Positions 18,812-28,151 of a stretch of 64,000 bases of DNA are shown here, one piece after another. The stretch's first letter is position 1, and each line of letters starts with the position of its first letter. The DNA is from Mucilaginibacter flavidus (GTDB taxonomy: Bacteria > Bacteroidota > Bacteroidia > Sphingobacteriales > Sphingobacteriaceae). The position numbers and the translations under genes are program-made. The stretch spans positions 310,001-374,000 of the forward strand of contig NZ_JAMXOE010000002.1 of NCBI RefSeq assembly GCF_024055575.1, given 5' to 3'. The notes under the pieces are model-generated. The model worked only from the letters and a program-made list of their open reading frames with translations, had not been told where the DNA came from and did not search any database.

Positions 18812-19795
18812 TTAATACTGCCACAAATTAAGTTCCCAATCCATAAGGGTTTTCTTCATTCGTTCGGCCTCATACAAGCGGTCGATGCCGTTCATATAGT
18901 CTTTAATACGTTCGTCCTTGTCGTTCGATTGTTTTACAATGTAGCTGGTAAATATCCTTTTTACAAAGGCATCATCAAAACTCAAGCCTGTAGCATCACT
19001 GTTGCGGCTAACCACTTCTTTAGTAGCTAATACATGCCTTGCCTCTGAAAAATACACCCAAAAAGCAGGTTGATAATCTTCGTTTGTTCCTATTTTTACT
19101 TTTACAAGGGGCGCTATTCCAATAATACGTGGTTCAAATATCGAACGCTGCCTGTCAAAAATCCAGTCTTCTTTTATGCGGAACTTAACCACACTATCGG
19201 CAATAAATTCACCGGCTTGCATTTTCGAACTGGTTTTATTACCATTAGCATCAAATTTCTCAACCAGGGCACTATCGGCCATTCGGCTACGCGCTTTTCC
19301 CTGTGGCAAAGGAACTAAAAATTTGTCGCCACCCGGATCTTCATTTGAAGGTGTTGGGTCGTAAGCAGTCAATTCACCGGCATCAATAGCTGTCAACAAA
19401 ACGTCAATCAAACGTTGTTTTGGCGAAGCCAGGTATTGGTTCATTTTTTCGCGAACATCAATTTCGCGCCAAACACGTTTCACAAAAGCTGCGTCCGATT
19501 CCCTTAAGTTGGGGTATGGGGTTACTTTAGCACTTAAGATATTGTTCTTTTTAAAATAGCCATCCAACGGATGCTCAAACGCTTTTGCCGGCCCTTTTTT
19601 GGTAGTATCGGTACCGCTTGGTTTGGCACTTGTTGTACTGTTAGGGTTTACACCCCCGGCAGGTTGTTGCGACTGTTGCTGCAAAGTCTGTTGTTGTGTG
19701 GCAGCAGGTTTTGTGTTATTTCTCTTTTTCTTCTTTTGTGCATACGACGATATGCAGGCTAAACAAAGTGCAACTACTAAAATCCTTGTTTTCAT
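18812..19795 (-). CDS. gldN: Gliding/T9SS protein GldN (PorN)
   Basis: Periplasmic partner of GldK in the ring below the outer membrane of the type IX secretion system. From the ATG at 19795 the protein starts MKTRILVVALCLACISSYAQ, a clean Sec signal peptide; the longer frame from 19816 adds seven residues and overlaps gldM, so it was not used. A disordered Lys/Gln/Thr-rich linker (about 20-70) precedes the GldN domain, with NQYLASPKQRLIDVLLTAID and GIAPLVKVKIG. Last gene of gldKLMN, 7 bp after gldM. Confidence 0.94.
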   Translation of the reverse strand: MKTRILVVALCLACISSYAQKKKKRNNTKPAATQQQTLQQQSQQPAGGVNPNSTTSAKPSGTDTTKKGPAKAFEHPLDGYFKKNNILSAKVTPYPNLRESDAAFVKRVWREIDVREKMNQYLASPKQRLIDVLLTAIDAGELTAYDPTPSNEDPGGDKFLVPLPQGKARSRMADSALVEKFDANGNKTSSKMQAGEFIADSVVKFRIKEDWIFDRQRSIFEPRIIGIAPLVKVKIGTNEDYQPAFWVYFSEARHVLATKEVVSRNSDATGLSFDDAFVKRIFTSYIVKQSNDKDERIKDYMNGIDRLYEAERMKKTLMDWELNLWQY

Positions 19796-19802
19796 AATCC
19801 TT

Positions 19803-21338
19803 CTAATTACTAGCACCTAATACAATTGAATCGAGTCCCCGCTGCGTGCCATCGGGGCCTACAGCAATAATATCTTTAAATACAACAGTGGTACCTGGCG
19901 TTACACTGCCCATCGCAGCACGCATTTGTGCTGACAATTCGCCGCCGGCGGTTGAGTATATCACAACATCCTGGCGTGGTTTTGCAATCATCAGGGTAAA
20001 CCTGGTAACGTTAAATTTCGCGTCAAAATCAAAGCCGTCAAGCACAGCAAAAAGCCTGTCCTGCGCACGTAAATTTGCAGCACTGGTTGAGCCACTGCTT
20101 TTGCCGGCAAATCGTGGTTTCGGGTCGGGTATGCGTTTTGTACGGAACAAAGATGTTCCCAAAATGGCCGTTTTACCCGGTGACAATTCTCCCGAAACGG
20201 TAATATGAGCCTCGCCAATAGAAGTAACTGTAGCCACATAATGCCCGTTTGAGCCGCTAATGCTTCCGCCTGTCATGCTCACCCTGATTTTTTCTTTTCC
20301 AATACCAGGGGCCGATACCGAAACCGGGTTGGGCACACCAATATACAAAACATTCATTTTATCAGGCGATACTACCGCCGACGGCTTTGCTACCTGGTAA
20401 GTTTGAGTGGGAAGCTGATAGGTTTTTGTTCCTTCAGGCCCTTTAACAGAAATCGAACCTGAATAAGTAAAAATGCCCTCCTGCGAAGTATTCACCGTAT
20501 AGTGCCCTTTGCCATTTTGCACAGGCACACTTGAGTTGTTAATAGTAATAGTAGGGTTTGATTTAGAATCGTAAGCAGTAAGGAAAATATCGGCTGTATA
20601 TGGTTGCCCGGCTAATACATAGCTGGTTGGCGCCACTGCTACACCCTGGAACTGGTCTAAAGTAACTTGCGCTACGTCAATTTCGCTCAATATCCTTTTT
20701 ACAACTTCGTTTTCCGCATTTTTTGTATCTGTTTGAATTTTAGCTAAGGTGGTTAATGAAGCACCCAGTGGAATACCATCACCAAAATAAGCTTCTTCCC
20801 AGGTCTTTTGAGGGCCGGTAATTTGTTTGGGAGCGTCTGCATTTAATGAGAAGTTTATTCCCTGGCGCTCTTTATCATCTTTTAAATAGCTAAGCAACTT
20901 GGTGCGGGTCTCCTCAATATCTTGCCGCAATGCTTCGCCTTTTTTCCCGGTAACCATTACGTACGGTGATATGTCAAGGTTTTCCCTCGCATCCACGTCA
21001 TTTGTCTTTTCGCTTATACCGCCGCCTGCTTTAACCAATTCGTCTCTTATATCCTGCACGTGTTGTATAAGATGCTCTGCCGTAGCACGGGCTTCCGTTG
21101 CTCTTTTGTAAATTGGTGCCGCCCGGTCGTGCTGTTCCTTTAGCTTTGTATTTTCAAAATTTGTATAAGTATCATTTAAACCCTTTGTAACATTGGTTCT
21201 TGATGCATCCAAACTATTTGTTATGTTCTTAAATGCATCGAGTAGACTATCCGGCACACTCAGGGCCACAAGGCCCAGCAGTACCAAATATAGAATACCC
21301 ATCATTCGTTGTCTTGGGGTTTGTTTACCTCCAGCCAT
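19803..21338 (-). CDS. gldM: Gliding/T9SS motor protein GldM (PorM)
   Basis: Inner-membrane-anchored rotor that crosses the periplasm and transmits force from GldL to the secretion machinery. One N-terminal membrane helix (MMGILYLVLLGLVALSVPDS) is followed by a large periplasmic region of about 480 residues; 511 residues is the normal length. The opening MAGGKQTPRQRMM is typical. It lies 35 bp downstream of gldL. Confidence 0.97.
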   Translation of the reverse strand: MAGGKQTPRQRMMGILYLVLLGLVALSVPDSLLDAFKNITNSLDASRTNVTKGLNDTYTNFENTKLKEQHDRAAPIYKRATEARATAEHLIQHVQDIRDELVKAGGGISEKTNDVDARENLDISPYVMVTGKKGEALRQDIEETRTKLLSYLKDDKERQGINFSLNADAPKQITGPQKTWEEAYFGDGIPLGASLTTLAKIQTDTKNAENEVVKRILSEIDVAQVTLDQFQGVAVAPTSYVLAGQPYTADIFLTAYDSKSNPTITINNSSVPVQNGKGHYTVNTSQEGIFTYSGSISVKGPEGTKTYQLPTQTYQVAKPSAVVSPDKMNVLYIGVPNPVSVSAPGIGKEKIRVSMTGGSISGSNGHYVATVTSIGEAHITVSGELSPGKTAILGTSLFRTKRIPDPKPRFAGKSSGSTSAANLRAQDRLFAVLDGFDFDAKFNVTRFTLMIAKPRQDVVIYSTAGGELSAQMRAAMGSVTPGTTVVFKDIIAVGPDGTQRGLDSIVLGASN

Positions 21339-21373
21339 TTGCCTTAATTTTTTATTTAAATTAAATAATATCC

Positions 21374-22183
21374 TTAATTAACACGTGGCTGATTCATCGC
21401 TGAAAGCATATTGCCATATATAGAGTTTAATGTCGCGAGGTTTTTAGCCAATTTGTTAACCTCTTCTTTAAACTGTTTTGAATCGGCAGCCGACTCATTA
21501 AAGCTTTGGATAGTTGTTGACATTTCGCCATAAAACTTATTCATTGATTTTAAATGGTTGCTCGAATCCTGTAGCTCCAGCTCATAAACAGCATTTAACG
21601 AAGTTAAATTTTTCGCCATTTTAGTTACCTGGTCGTGGTATACTTTCGTATCTACACCTGCTCCCGCCATTTCCGTCATGTTAACGGATGCTTTTTCAAC
21701 GGCCGCATTCAATGCATCGTAGCTTGCTGAAGCCTGCTTAACTTTATTAGTAAACGCAATAGTTGCATCGCCTGCATCGGTAACCCGAGATATCGAACTT
21801 ACTTTATCGCCAAATGTACGCAAGCCGTTTGCAAGGCTGTTAATAAGTTCAGGGCCAATTTTTGCTTCGCTAAGCATGGCATCCAATGCAGCAGTATTTG
21901 AAAAGCTGTCTCCCTGGGGCGCAGCCTTTCGTGCTGTTGCTTTTGGCAGTTCGCCGTCATAGTTCTCATCCAATTCAGGGTACGCACGCCTCCAGTCAAG
22001 TTCCTTTTCGTCCCTTTGAAAACCAAGCAGAAAGAAGAGGATGGCTTCTGCCGACAATCCACCGGCTATAAAATATGTTGCACCCGGCAAGTGCAATATT
22101 TTAAACATCAGACCAACAATAACCACTGTTGCGCCCCATGATACGATATTATTAATTCCGTAAGGTTGTTTCTTCCCAGCCAT
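21374..22183 (-). CDS. gldL: Gliding/T9SS motor protein GldL (PorL)
   Basis: Inner-membrane, proton-motive-force-powered stator of the T9SS motor; 269 residues. Two N-terminal membrane helices (about residues 13-31 and 36-53) are followed by a cytoplasmic helical domain. Charged residues expected in the helices are present: Lys28 and His31 in the first and Glu46 in the second, corresponding to the conserved ion-path residues of the family. Sits between gldK and gldM. Confidence 0.96.
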   Translation of the reverse strand: MAGKKQPYGINNIVSWGATVVIVGLMFKILHLPGATYFIAGGLSAEAILFFLLGFQRDEKELDWRRAYPELDENYDGELPKATARKAAPQGDSFSNTAALDAMLSEAKIGPELINSLANGLRTFGDKVSSISRVTDAGDATIAFTNKVKQASASYDALNAAVEKASVNMTEMAGAGVDTKVYHDQVTKMAKNLTSLNAVYELELQDSSNHLKSMNKFYGEMSTTIQSFNESAADSKQFKEEVNKLAKNLATLNSIYGNMLSAMNQPRVN

Positions 22184-22231
22184 AGTAATTTGAAAAAAGA
22201 TTAAATGTTATTTTTTGTTGGTTTGTTATGT

Positions 22232-23554
22232 TTATCGTTTATCTCTTATGTCGCGACCAAGGTATTTAGTAACGCAACGGAAACCGATGTATGATTTTGC
22301 GGTGTCCTGGTACTCATAAGTACGTTTTGAGTTTTGAAGGAAAAAGCCGATATCTTTCCATGAACCGCCGCGTACAACTTTACGCTTCAGTACCGGGGCA
22401 TCGCTGGCTTTGGCTTCGTAGTTAAACGTAGGTGCAAGGTCATGCACAAAAGTCGAGGCGGATTCATCAAATGCTGATAGGGTCCATTCGGCAACATTGC
22501 CCGCCATATTATATAAGCCGTAATCATTAGGGAAGTACGACTTCACTGCTACCGTATAAGCCCCGCCGTCGTCGGTATAATTACCGCGGCCGGGTTTAAA
22601 GTTTGCCAGTAAGCAGCCTTTAGCATTTTTTGCATAAGGGCCACCCCATGGATAATCGGTACCAATTCTACCGCCCCGGGCTGCATATTCAAATTCAGCC
22701 TCGGTTGGTAAGTTGTAGGGTGCGCGGTGCGCTAATTTTCTTGAATCTTTATACGCTTCGTTGTAGCGTGTGCGCCATACAGTAAATGCACGGGCCTGGC
22801 GCCAGGTTACACCTACCACAGGATAGTTGCGGAACGCAGGGTGAGAAAAGTAAGCTTCGGTCATCGGTTCGTTGGCGGCGTATGAGAAGTCGCTCAACCA
22901 AACCAGGGTATCCGGGTAAACCGGAACAGTATCACGGATGATGAAATCCGAACGTTTTTTAGTTTTGATGTCTTTGTAGTCGGCAGCACTTCGCAGATCC
23001 ATCAAAGCATAGTTATATTTTAACAAACGTACATCCAGTTCGTCGCGGTCGAAAATCCGGTCATCGCCCTGGTAATACATACCTTGCAACTTTGCAGCAT
23101 TACCAGCACTGCCCTTGGCGCCTTTTTTATTGGTTAATACAGGGTATTTTTTTACGTAGGCCCAGTTAATGTATTTTTTACCGCTTGGGTTTGGGGTTGA
23201 GTTTTTGCCTGCTTTAAGATAATACTTATCGTCGTTCAGGTAGTTGGTGATAGCTATGGAGTCGCGTACCCAATTTACAAATTGCCTGTATTGGCTATTC
23301 GAAATTTCGGTTTGGTCCATAAAAAAGGGAGGCTGTGTAACCTGTTTAGTTTGCTCAATTTGACCAAAGGTTATATCTTGGTCTGTTTGCCCCATCAGGA
23401 AGGAACCACCCGGAATATAAACCATTCCGTACGGTACTTCAGCTCTGAATGAACGCTGCGGGACCCCCGTCAGCTCGCCCCTATCTCCGCCTTTACCGCA
23501 CCCGCTTAAAATTCCAACCGCCATAACGGCAAGTAAAAAGTATAGTTGTTTCAT
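22232..23554 (-). CDS. gldK: Gliding/T9SS lipoprotein GldK (PorK)
   Basis: Outer-membrane lipoprotein that forms the periplasmic ring with GldN; 440 residues. The signal peptide MKQLYFLLAVMAVGILSGC ends in a lipobox. The rest is a formylglycine-generating-enzyme/sulfatase-modifying fold with MVYIPGGSFLMGQTD, MDQTEISNSQYRQF, NMAGNVAEWT and YIGFRCV. First gene of gldKLMN, and no porP/sprF gene precedes it. Confidence 0.95.
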   Translation of the reverse strand: MKQLYFLLAVMAVGILSGCGKGGDRGELTGVPQRSFRAEVPYGMVYIPGGSFLMGQTDQDITFGQIEQTKQVTQPPFFMDQTEISNSQYRQFVNWVRDSIAITNYLNDDKYYLKAGKNSTPNPSGKKYINWAYVKKYPVLTNKKGAKGSAGNAAKLQGMYYQGDDRIFDRDELDVRLLKYNYALMDLRSAADYKDIKTKKRSDFIIRDTVPVYPDTLVWLSDFSYAANEPMTEAYFSHPAFRNYPVVGVTWRQARAFTVWRTRYNEAYKDSRKLAHRAPYNLPTEAEFEYAARGGRIGTDYPWGGPYAKNAKGCLLANFKPGRGNYTDDGGAYTVAVKSYFPNDYGLYNMAGNVAEWTLSAFDESASTFVHDLAPTFNYEAKASDAPVLKRKVVRGGSWKDIGFFLQNSKRTYEYQDTAKSYIGFRCVTKYLGRDIRDKR

Positions 23555-23971
23555 TTTAAAATCAATGTTTAGCTATATAAATATAACACAAAGTGACCCC
23601 CGAATATATTAATTTTGACGGATTAAAATGCAAAAAACATTTTTTATCAGTCAAATCTACCCCATTTATAGTTGAAACATCATAAACCTATAGCTAATAA
23701 ATGCACAATTCTAATTAATCAAGTATTTACAATTATGCCATTACTTACCCACTTTTACGAAATTTACAAGCAAATGGTTGCAGTAAGGTTAAATAAATTC
23801 CACTAAGTTAACTAATTATTTTAATAAATAGGCTAAGTAATTGATTAAGTGTGTACTATGATAAAGGTGTCCGTTTAGTTAAAAATTATGTTAACCAGAA
23901 CGTAAATCGCCCATACAATTTAACTACTAACTGCCTGAGTCTAAAATTATTGCGTACAATATCATCCAAAA
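23555..23971. other. AT-rich gap upstream of gldK
   Basis: About 420 bp with no credible gene. A weak minus-strand -7-like TCACTTTG (complement of 23589-23596) lies 35 bp upstream of the gldK ATG and may belong to its promoter, with the second position off consensus. Nothing else was recognised. Confidence 0.4.
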
Positions 23972-23998
23972 CACAAAACGCCCCGGTAAACCGGGGCG
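23972..23998 (-). terminator. Terminator of the DUF4271-hemD operon
   Basis: CGCCCCGG - TAAA - CCGGGGCG is a perfect 8-bp GC stem; on the minus strand it is followed by TTTTGTGTTTT. It lies 26 bp after the hemD stop. Confidence 0.85.
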
Positions 23999-24023
23999 CA
24001 TTTATATTATTTGTATTATGATT

Positions 24024-24788
24024 TTATTTATTAACCTGTTTCACATATTGTTCAATAGCCATGGTCATTGAAGGTGCAGCCGGGGTTGGCGCCGGGATAT
24101 CCATTATAAGGCCTGCCTCTAAAACAGCTTTATGCGTTGTTGCGCCAAAAGCAGCTATACGTGTATTGTTTTGTTTAAAATCGGGAAAGTTTTTGTACAG
24201 CGACTGAATGCTTGACGGACTGAAGAACGCGATTATATCATAAAACACCTCGGCAAGGTCTGAAAGATCGCTGCATACGGTGCGAAAAAGTACTGCTGGC
24301 GTAAAGTTGTAACCATTCTCCAGCAAAAACTTCTGAGTTTCTTCGGCAGCCACGTCTGAGCATGGATACAGAAATTTCTCGCCTGAATGCTTTTTCAATA
24401 CTTCCGCCAGGTCTGAAGCGGTTTGCTTACCGAAAAATATCTTACGCTTACGGTATTGAATGTACTTTTGAAGGTACAAAGCAATAGTTTCAGACAAGCA
24501 GAAATATTTCATTTCAACCGGAACTTCGAAGCGCATTTCTTCGCAAATCCTGAAAAAATGGTCAGCCGAGTTACGGCTGGTAAAAATCACTGCGCTAAAA
24601 TCAGCCAGGTTAATCTTCTCCTTGCGGAAATCTTTCGCCGGCACGCCCTCAACATGAATAAATGATCTGAAATCAATTTTCAAATTAAGCTTTTTAGCAA
24701 GCTCCGCGTATGGATTTTTATCATTTTCAGGCTTGGGCAAAGTAACTAAAATGCTTTTTACCTTTTTCTTTCTCTCTTCCAAATTCAA
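24024..24788 (-). CDS. hemD: Uroporphyrinogen-III synthase
   Basis: Closes and inverts ring D of hydroxymethylbilane in haem synthesis. The 254-residue protein shows the two-lobed HemD pattern: AVIFTSRNSADHFF in the first half, and DIIAFFSPSSIQSLYKNFP plus RIAAFGATTHKAVLEAG in the second. HemD is poorly conserved, but these blocks and pairing with DUF4271, common in Bacteroidota, support the call. 17 bp after the DUF4271 gene. Confidence 0.87.
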   Translation of the reverse strand: MNLEERKKKVKSILVTLPKPENDKNPYAELAKKLNLKIDFRSFIHVEGVPAKDFRKEKINLADFSAVIFTSRNSADHFFRICEEMRFEVPVEMKYFCLSETIALYLQKYIQYRKRKIFFGKQTASDLAEVLKKHSGEKFLYPCSDVAAEETQKFLLENGYNFTPAVLFRTVCSDLSDLAEVFYDIIAFFSPSSIQSLYKNFPDFKQNNTRIAAFGATTHKAVLEAGLIMDIPAPTPAAPSMTMAIEQYVKQVNK

Positions 24789-24805
24789 TGTATAACTGCC
24801 AAAAA

Positions 24806-25780
24806 CTATGTATTAAGTGCCTTAATTAAAATTAAAATTGGGCAAATTTCGAGGGCACAAAGATAGATAAATAAATAAAATTTATGAAATCGAATGTTAG
24901 AAATGATATTTACACTATTTCGCAAATACTGCCATGCAAATATTATAACTATTACCCCCTCTGTAAAAAACAACAGGCCCTGTATGTAAATGTTTGAAAT
25001 TAAGCTAAAGCACACACCTACAGCCAATAAAACAAATGCTATATTAAAATAAGTAAGGTTTAAAATGGCGATATATTCGCTAACCACTTTACTTACATCA
25101 AAAACAAAACCTATAAATTTTAACACTAAAAACTTGAGCGCAAACAACAGTGCCGTTAGCACAGATAAAAAAATGAACAACCTGAAGCCCACAAGACTAT
25201 AGCTTACACCGTAAAAAACTGTTAATTGGTATAAAAAAAGGCCAAAAGTAAAGCTGAACAGCACGAACAATCCGATAAACGCCCGCGCATTTATTACGCC
25301 GCCTTCTTTGTCCATTTGCGAGGCCCCGTGTTTATTGTAAAATGACCGAAAAACCAGGTTAATATCTTTACCCAACAACAAGTTTAAAAATGCTGTGTAA
25401 ATAAGCAGCCCAATTACGGTAATAATAAGCCAGGGATTGCGATAGTGGCGCACATTGCCAGTGACAAGCGTTTGCGTCGATGCTGCAGGTATATTTGAAA
25501 AGGAATTAACAATCGCAAACGGGTTGATATAAAGAATAGTCAAAAACTTATTTTCCCGCAACGAGTCGGGCTTAAATAAGACCATTCCCAACGAGTCGGC
25601 GGTGATTTGATCGCGATTTTGCCTGGCAACGACTGCAGCAACAGAATCGGCATTAACACGCGCTTGCTGCCTGCGGGCAAAAGAGCCCGTTGTATCGCGC
25701 TTAGCCGCCGAGTCCAGCTGCGCATATGCTGCAAAACACAAACAACAGGTAATAAGAAAACAGCAAATAGTTAAACGCAT
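24806..25780 (-). CDS. DUF4271 membrane protein
   Basis: A 324-residue protein with an N-terminal signal peptide (MRLTICCFLITCCLCFAAYA), a charged periplasmic stretch and about seven membrane helices from residue 110 to the C-terminus. This is the DUF4271 layout, a Bacteroidota family often beside hemD. The ATG at 25780 was preferred over one 15 bp upstream because it gives a cleaner signal peptide. Function unknown. A TAATTTTG element on the minus strand (25804-25811) is a plausible -7 box. Confidence 0.82.
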   Translation of the reverse strand: MRLTICCFLITCCLCFAAYAQLDSAAKRDTTGSFARRQQARVNADSVAAVVARQNRDQITADSLGMVLFKPDSLRENKFLTILYINPFAIVNSFSNIPAASTQTLVTGNVRHYRNPWLIITVIGLLIYTAFLNLLLGKDINLVFRSFYNKHGASQMDKEGGVINARAFIGLFVLFSFTFGLFLYQLTVFYGVSYSLVGFRLFIFLSVLTALLFALKFLVLKFIGFVFDVSKVVSEYIAILNLTYFNIAFVLLAVGVCFSLISNIYIQGLLFFTEGVIVIIFAWQYLRNSVNIISNIRFHKFYLFIYLCALEICPILILIKALNT

Positions 25781-25824
25781 TATATACAACCGCAATAATG
25801 CCGCAAAATTACCTTAATAATTGG

Positions 25825-25852
25825 TTGTTTTGTAGTTCGATAATTAATTTTG
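25825..25852 (+). promoter_or_regulatory. Primary promoter of the DUF2568 gene
   Basis: TTG at 25825-25827 and TAATTTTG at 25845-25852, 17 bp apart, match the -33 TTG and -7 TAnnTTTG Bacteroidota promoter. It is divergent from and close to the promoter of the DUF4271 operon. Confidence 0.55.
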
Positions 25853-25890
25853 CGTTAAATTAACCAATAGCTTTTGTTTTTAAACGATTT

Positions 25891-26280
25891 ATGAACACCA
25901 ACCCCATCAACCTCGCTGTACGGTTTTTACTGGAAATAGCGATGTTGATAACGCTGGGCTACTGGGGCTGGCACGTTAACACTGGTTGGCTTCAATACAC
26001 CGCTGCCGCAGGTTTGCCTATTATTGCCGCAACACTTTGGGGCGTTTTCCGCATACCAAACGACCCCAAGCCGGCGCATGTTGCCGTACCCGGGATAGTA
26101 AGGTTATTGCTGGAATGGATGTTATTTGGCGTTGCTGTGCTGGCTTTGTTTGCTATGGGCTATTTTGCATTAAGCCTGATAATGGGCATAACATTAAAAC
26201 TACATTACATCGTATCGTACGATCGAACATGGGCAATGCTGCAAAACAAGCCATACAACGGGTTTAAAACAAACTCGTAA
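25891..26280 (+). CDS. DUF2568 (YrdB-like) membrane protein
   Basis: A 129-residue protein with four membrane helices. LAVRFLLEIAMLITLGYWGW, then TLWGVFRIPNDP and VRLLLEWMLFGVAVLALF, is the DUF2568/YrdB pattern. Function unknown. Monocistronic and convergent with the histidine kinase gene. Confidence 0.82.
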   Translation: MNTNPINLAVRFLLEIAMLITLGYWGWHVNTGWLQYTAAAGLPIIAATLWGVFRIPNDPKPAHVAVPGIVRLLLEWMLFGVAVLALFAMGYFALSLIMGITLKLHYIVSYDRTWAMLQNKPYNGFKTNS

Positions 26281-26365
26281 AGCGTACCCGCTCTTAAATG
26301 TAGCTAAGCCAACTATTGAAAACCATACACCTTCGCACCAATTACTGAATAATTTTACACCCGTC

Positions 26366-28129
26366 TCAACTTTTTTTATCCGGATATGCGGGCAGCGCAA
26401 ACGAAAAAGTGCTCCCCTCACCTATAGCGCTTTCCAGCCAGATGGTGCCGTGCTGCGCCTCGATAAAATCTTTTGATATTGCCAGGCCTAGGCCCGACCC
26501 GGATTTATTTTGCCCGTCGGTAGGTACCTGGAAATAGCGGTCAAATAAACGTTTCTGGTATTGTTCATCAATCCCTTTGCCCAAATCCTTCACCGAAAAA
26601 ATAACTGATCCGTTCTTTTCGGAGATATTGATGGTAACCTTTGATTTTTCGGGGCTGTAACGCAGGGCATTCGACAGAAAATTCACCAACACCCAGGCGG
26701 TTTTTTCAACATCAACTTGTACTTTCGACAGGTCGGGTTGTTTCACAACGTCAAGTATTATCCCCTTTTGCCCGGCAGGGAATTTTACAGAATCGAGCGC
26801 ATAATCAACGATCACCGACGGGTCTGATGGTACAAAGTTTAGCTGGATGTTCCCGGTTTCAACCTGCGACAAGTCAAGTAATTCGCTTGTGATTTTCAGC
26901 AATCTGTCGCTATCATCCCTTATATGATCAACCAGTTCCATTTGCTGGGCATTAACGTGGCCAATGCGTTCGTCTGCAAGCAATTTTAAACACATTTTTA
27001 TTGACGATATAGGTGTTTTTAATTCATGCGAAATTGTGGCTATAAAATTGGTTTTTGCTTCATCTTTTTCTTTAAACTCTGTAATATTTTTCAGCAAGTA
27101 CACTTTACCCACCGATTTGCTACCAATGTCGAGCACATCACTTGCCCGTGAATTTAGGTTAGGGATAATTATTTCCCGGCTTTCCAGCTGGTAGTAAAGC
27201 TCCTTACCATCAAGTGCAATTTTGATCGACTTTAAAGTGTTGTTTTCAATTATCGATTTAAACAGGTCATTAGTGGCGGTAAATTTATCGGCGCGCTGGC
27301 CTATTATTTTTTGCTCTTTAAGGTTCAGTATATTTTCGGCGACCGTATTAATAAACAATATCTCCTGCTTTTCATTTAAGCCGATGATTGCATCCTGCAT
27401 CTGTTCAATAATGGCTTCGATGCGTTGTTTCTCCGACAATACAGTTGCCAGGTTGCTATTTTCCCATTCATTAAGTCGTGCGGCCATATCGTTAAAAGCC
27501 ATCGCTACTTCGCCAAATTCATCGTTTTTATCAAAATTTAGGCGCTGGTTATAGTTTTTGCGGGTAATCTCGCGGATACCGTCGATCAAAGCCCTTAGCG
27601 GGTTAGCAATAAACCCAGGAAAATTAACACTGAAGCTAAACAGTATCAAAAACGTAAAACCGCCTGCCAAACCCAATAACAAAGTAGCGTTGTTTACCGA
27701 TGCCTGCGCACGATCGTTTTTGCGCACAATGGCCTGCATGTTCAGTTTTTCTATTTGCCTTAATTGGGTACGCGCATCGTATTCGGCCCGCTCCTGGGCA
27801 GGCAAATCACTTTTGGGCGATTGTAAATCCCTAAAAGCTTTCCGAAGCACCGTAGTTGCTGCAGCCTCACCAGTTTCGGTAATGTTATGTTCCTGTAAAA
27901 CCAGTTGTTTATCAAAATCGTTTTTTGCTGTTTCGCTTAACGGTAGCTTTTCTACATCAAGTATCGTCCGCATTTCGCGGGCAAAACTTAGTGACTCATA
28001 ATTATTTTTGAGGATTACTTTGGCACTGTCGGATATGTCGTGGATATAAAATATAGACACTACGCCAAAAAAAAGGACGACTACAAACAGAAAGCCAAAC
28101 CCGAGGCGAAGTTTATTTTTAATTTTCAT
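26366..28129 (-). CDS. Membrane sensor histidine kinase (HAMP-PAS)
   Basis: A 587-residue kinase. Membrane helix about 10-30, short periplasmic helical region, second helix about 150-172, HAMP domain 173-225, PAS-like domain about 240-340, HisKA with ATISHELKTPISS, and HATPase with N-box NFLSNALRYSP, DLGKGID and GSGLGLAIS. It lies 22 bp downstream of the KdpD-like gene, so it probably supplies the kinase activity that the truncated KdpD lacks. No response regulator is in the operon. Confidence 0.93.
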   Translation of the reverse strand: MKIKNKLRLGFGFLFVVVLFFGVVSIFYIHDISDSAKVILKNNYESLSFAREMRTILDVEKLPLSETAKNDFDKQLVLQEHNITETGEAAATTVLRKAFRDLQSPKSDLPAQERAEYDARTQLRQIEKLNMQAIVRKNDRAQASVNNATLLLGLAGGFTFLILFSFSVNFPGFIANPLRALIDGIREITRKNYNQRLNFDKNDEFGEVAMAFNDMAARLNEWENSNLATVLSEKQRIEAIIEQMQDAIIGLNEKQEILFINTVAENILNLKEQKIIGQRADKFTATNDLFKSIIENNTLKSIKIALDGKELYYQLESREIIIPNLNSRASDVLDIGSKSVGKVYLLKNITEFKEKDEAKTNFIATISHELKTPISSIKMCLKLLADERIGHVNAQQMELVDHIRDDSDRLLKITSELLDLSQVETGNIQLNFVPSDPSVIVDYALDSVKFPAGQKGIILDVVKQPDLSKVQVDVEKTAWVLVNFLSNALRYSPEKSKVTINISEKNGSVIFSVKDLGKGIDEQYQKRLFDRYFQVPTDGQNKSGSGLGLAISKDFIEAQHGTIWLESAIGEGSTFSFALPAYPDKKS

Positions 28130-28151
28130 GATTTTACGTATTAAAATGTTT

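Noticed and set aside
23610..23617. Plus-strand TAATTTTG in the gap upstream of gldK as a promoter of a small RNA
   Set aside because: No -33 TTG at the right distance and nothing recognisable downstream before the hemD terminator.
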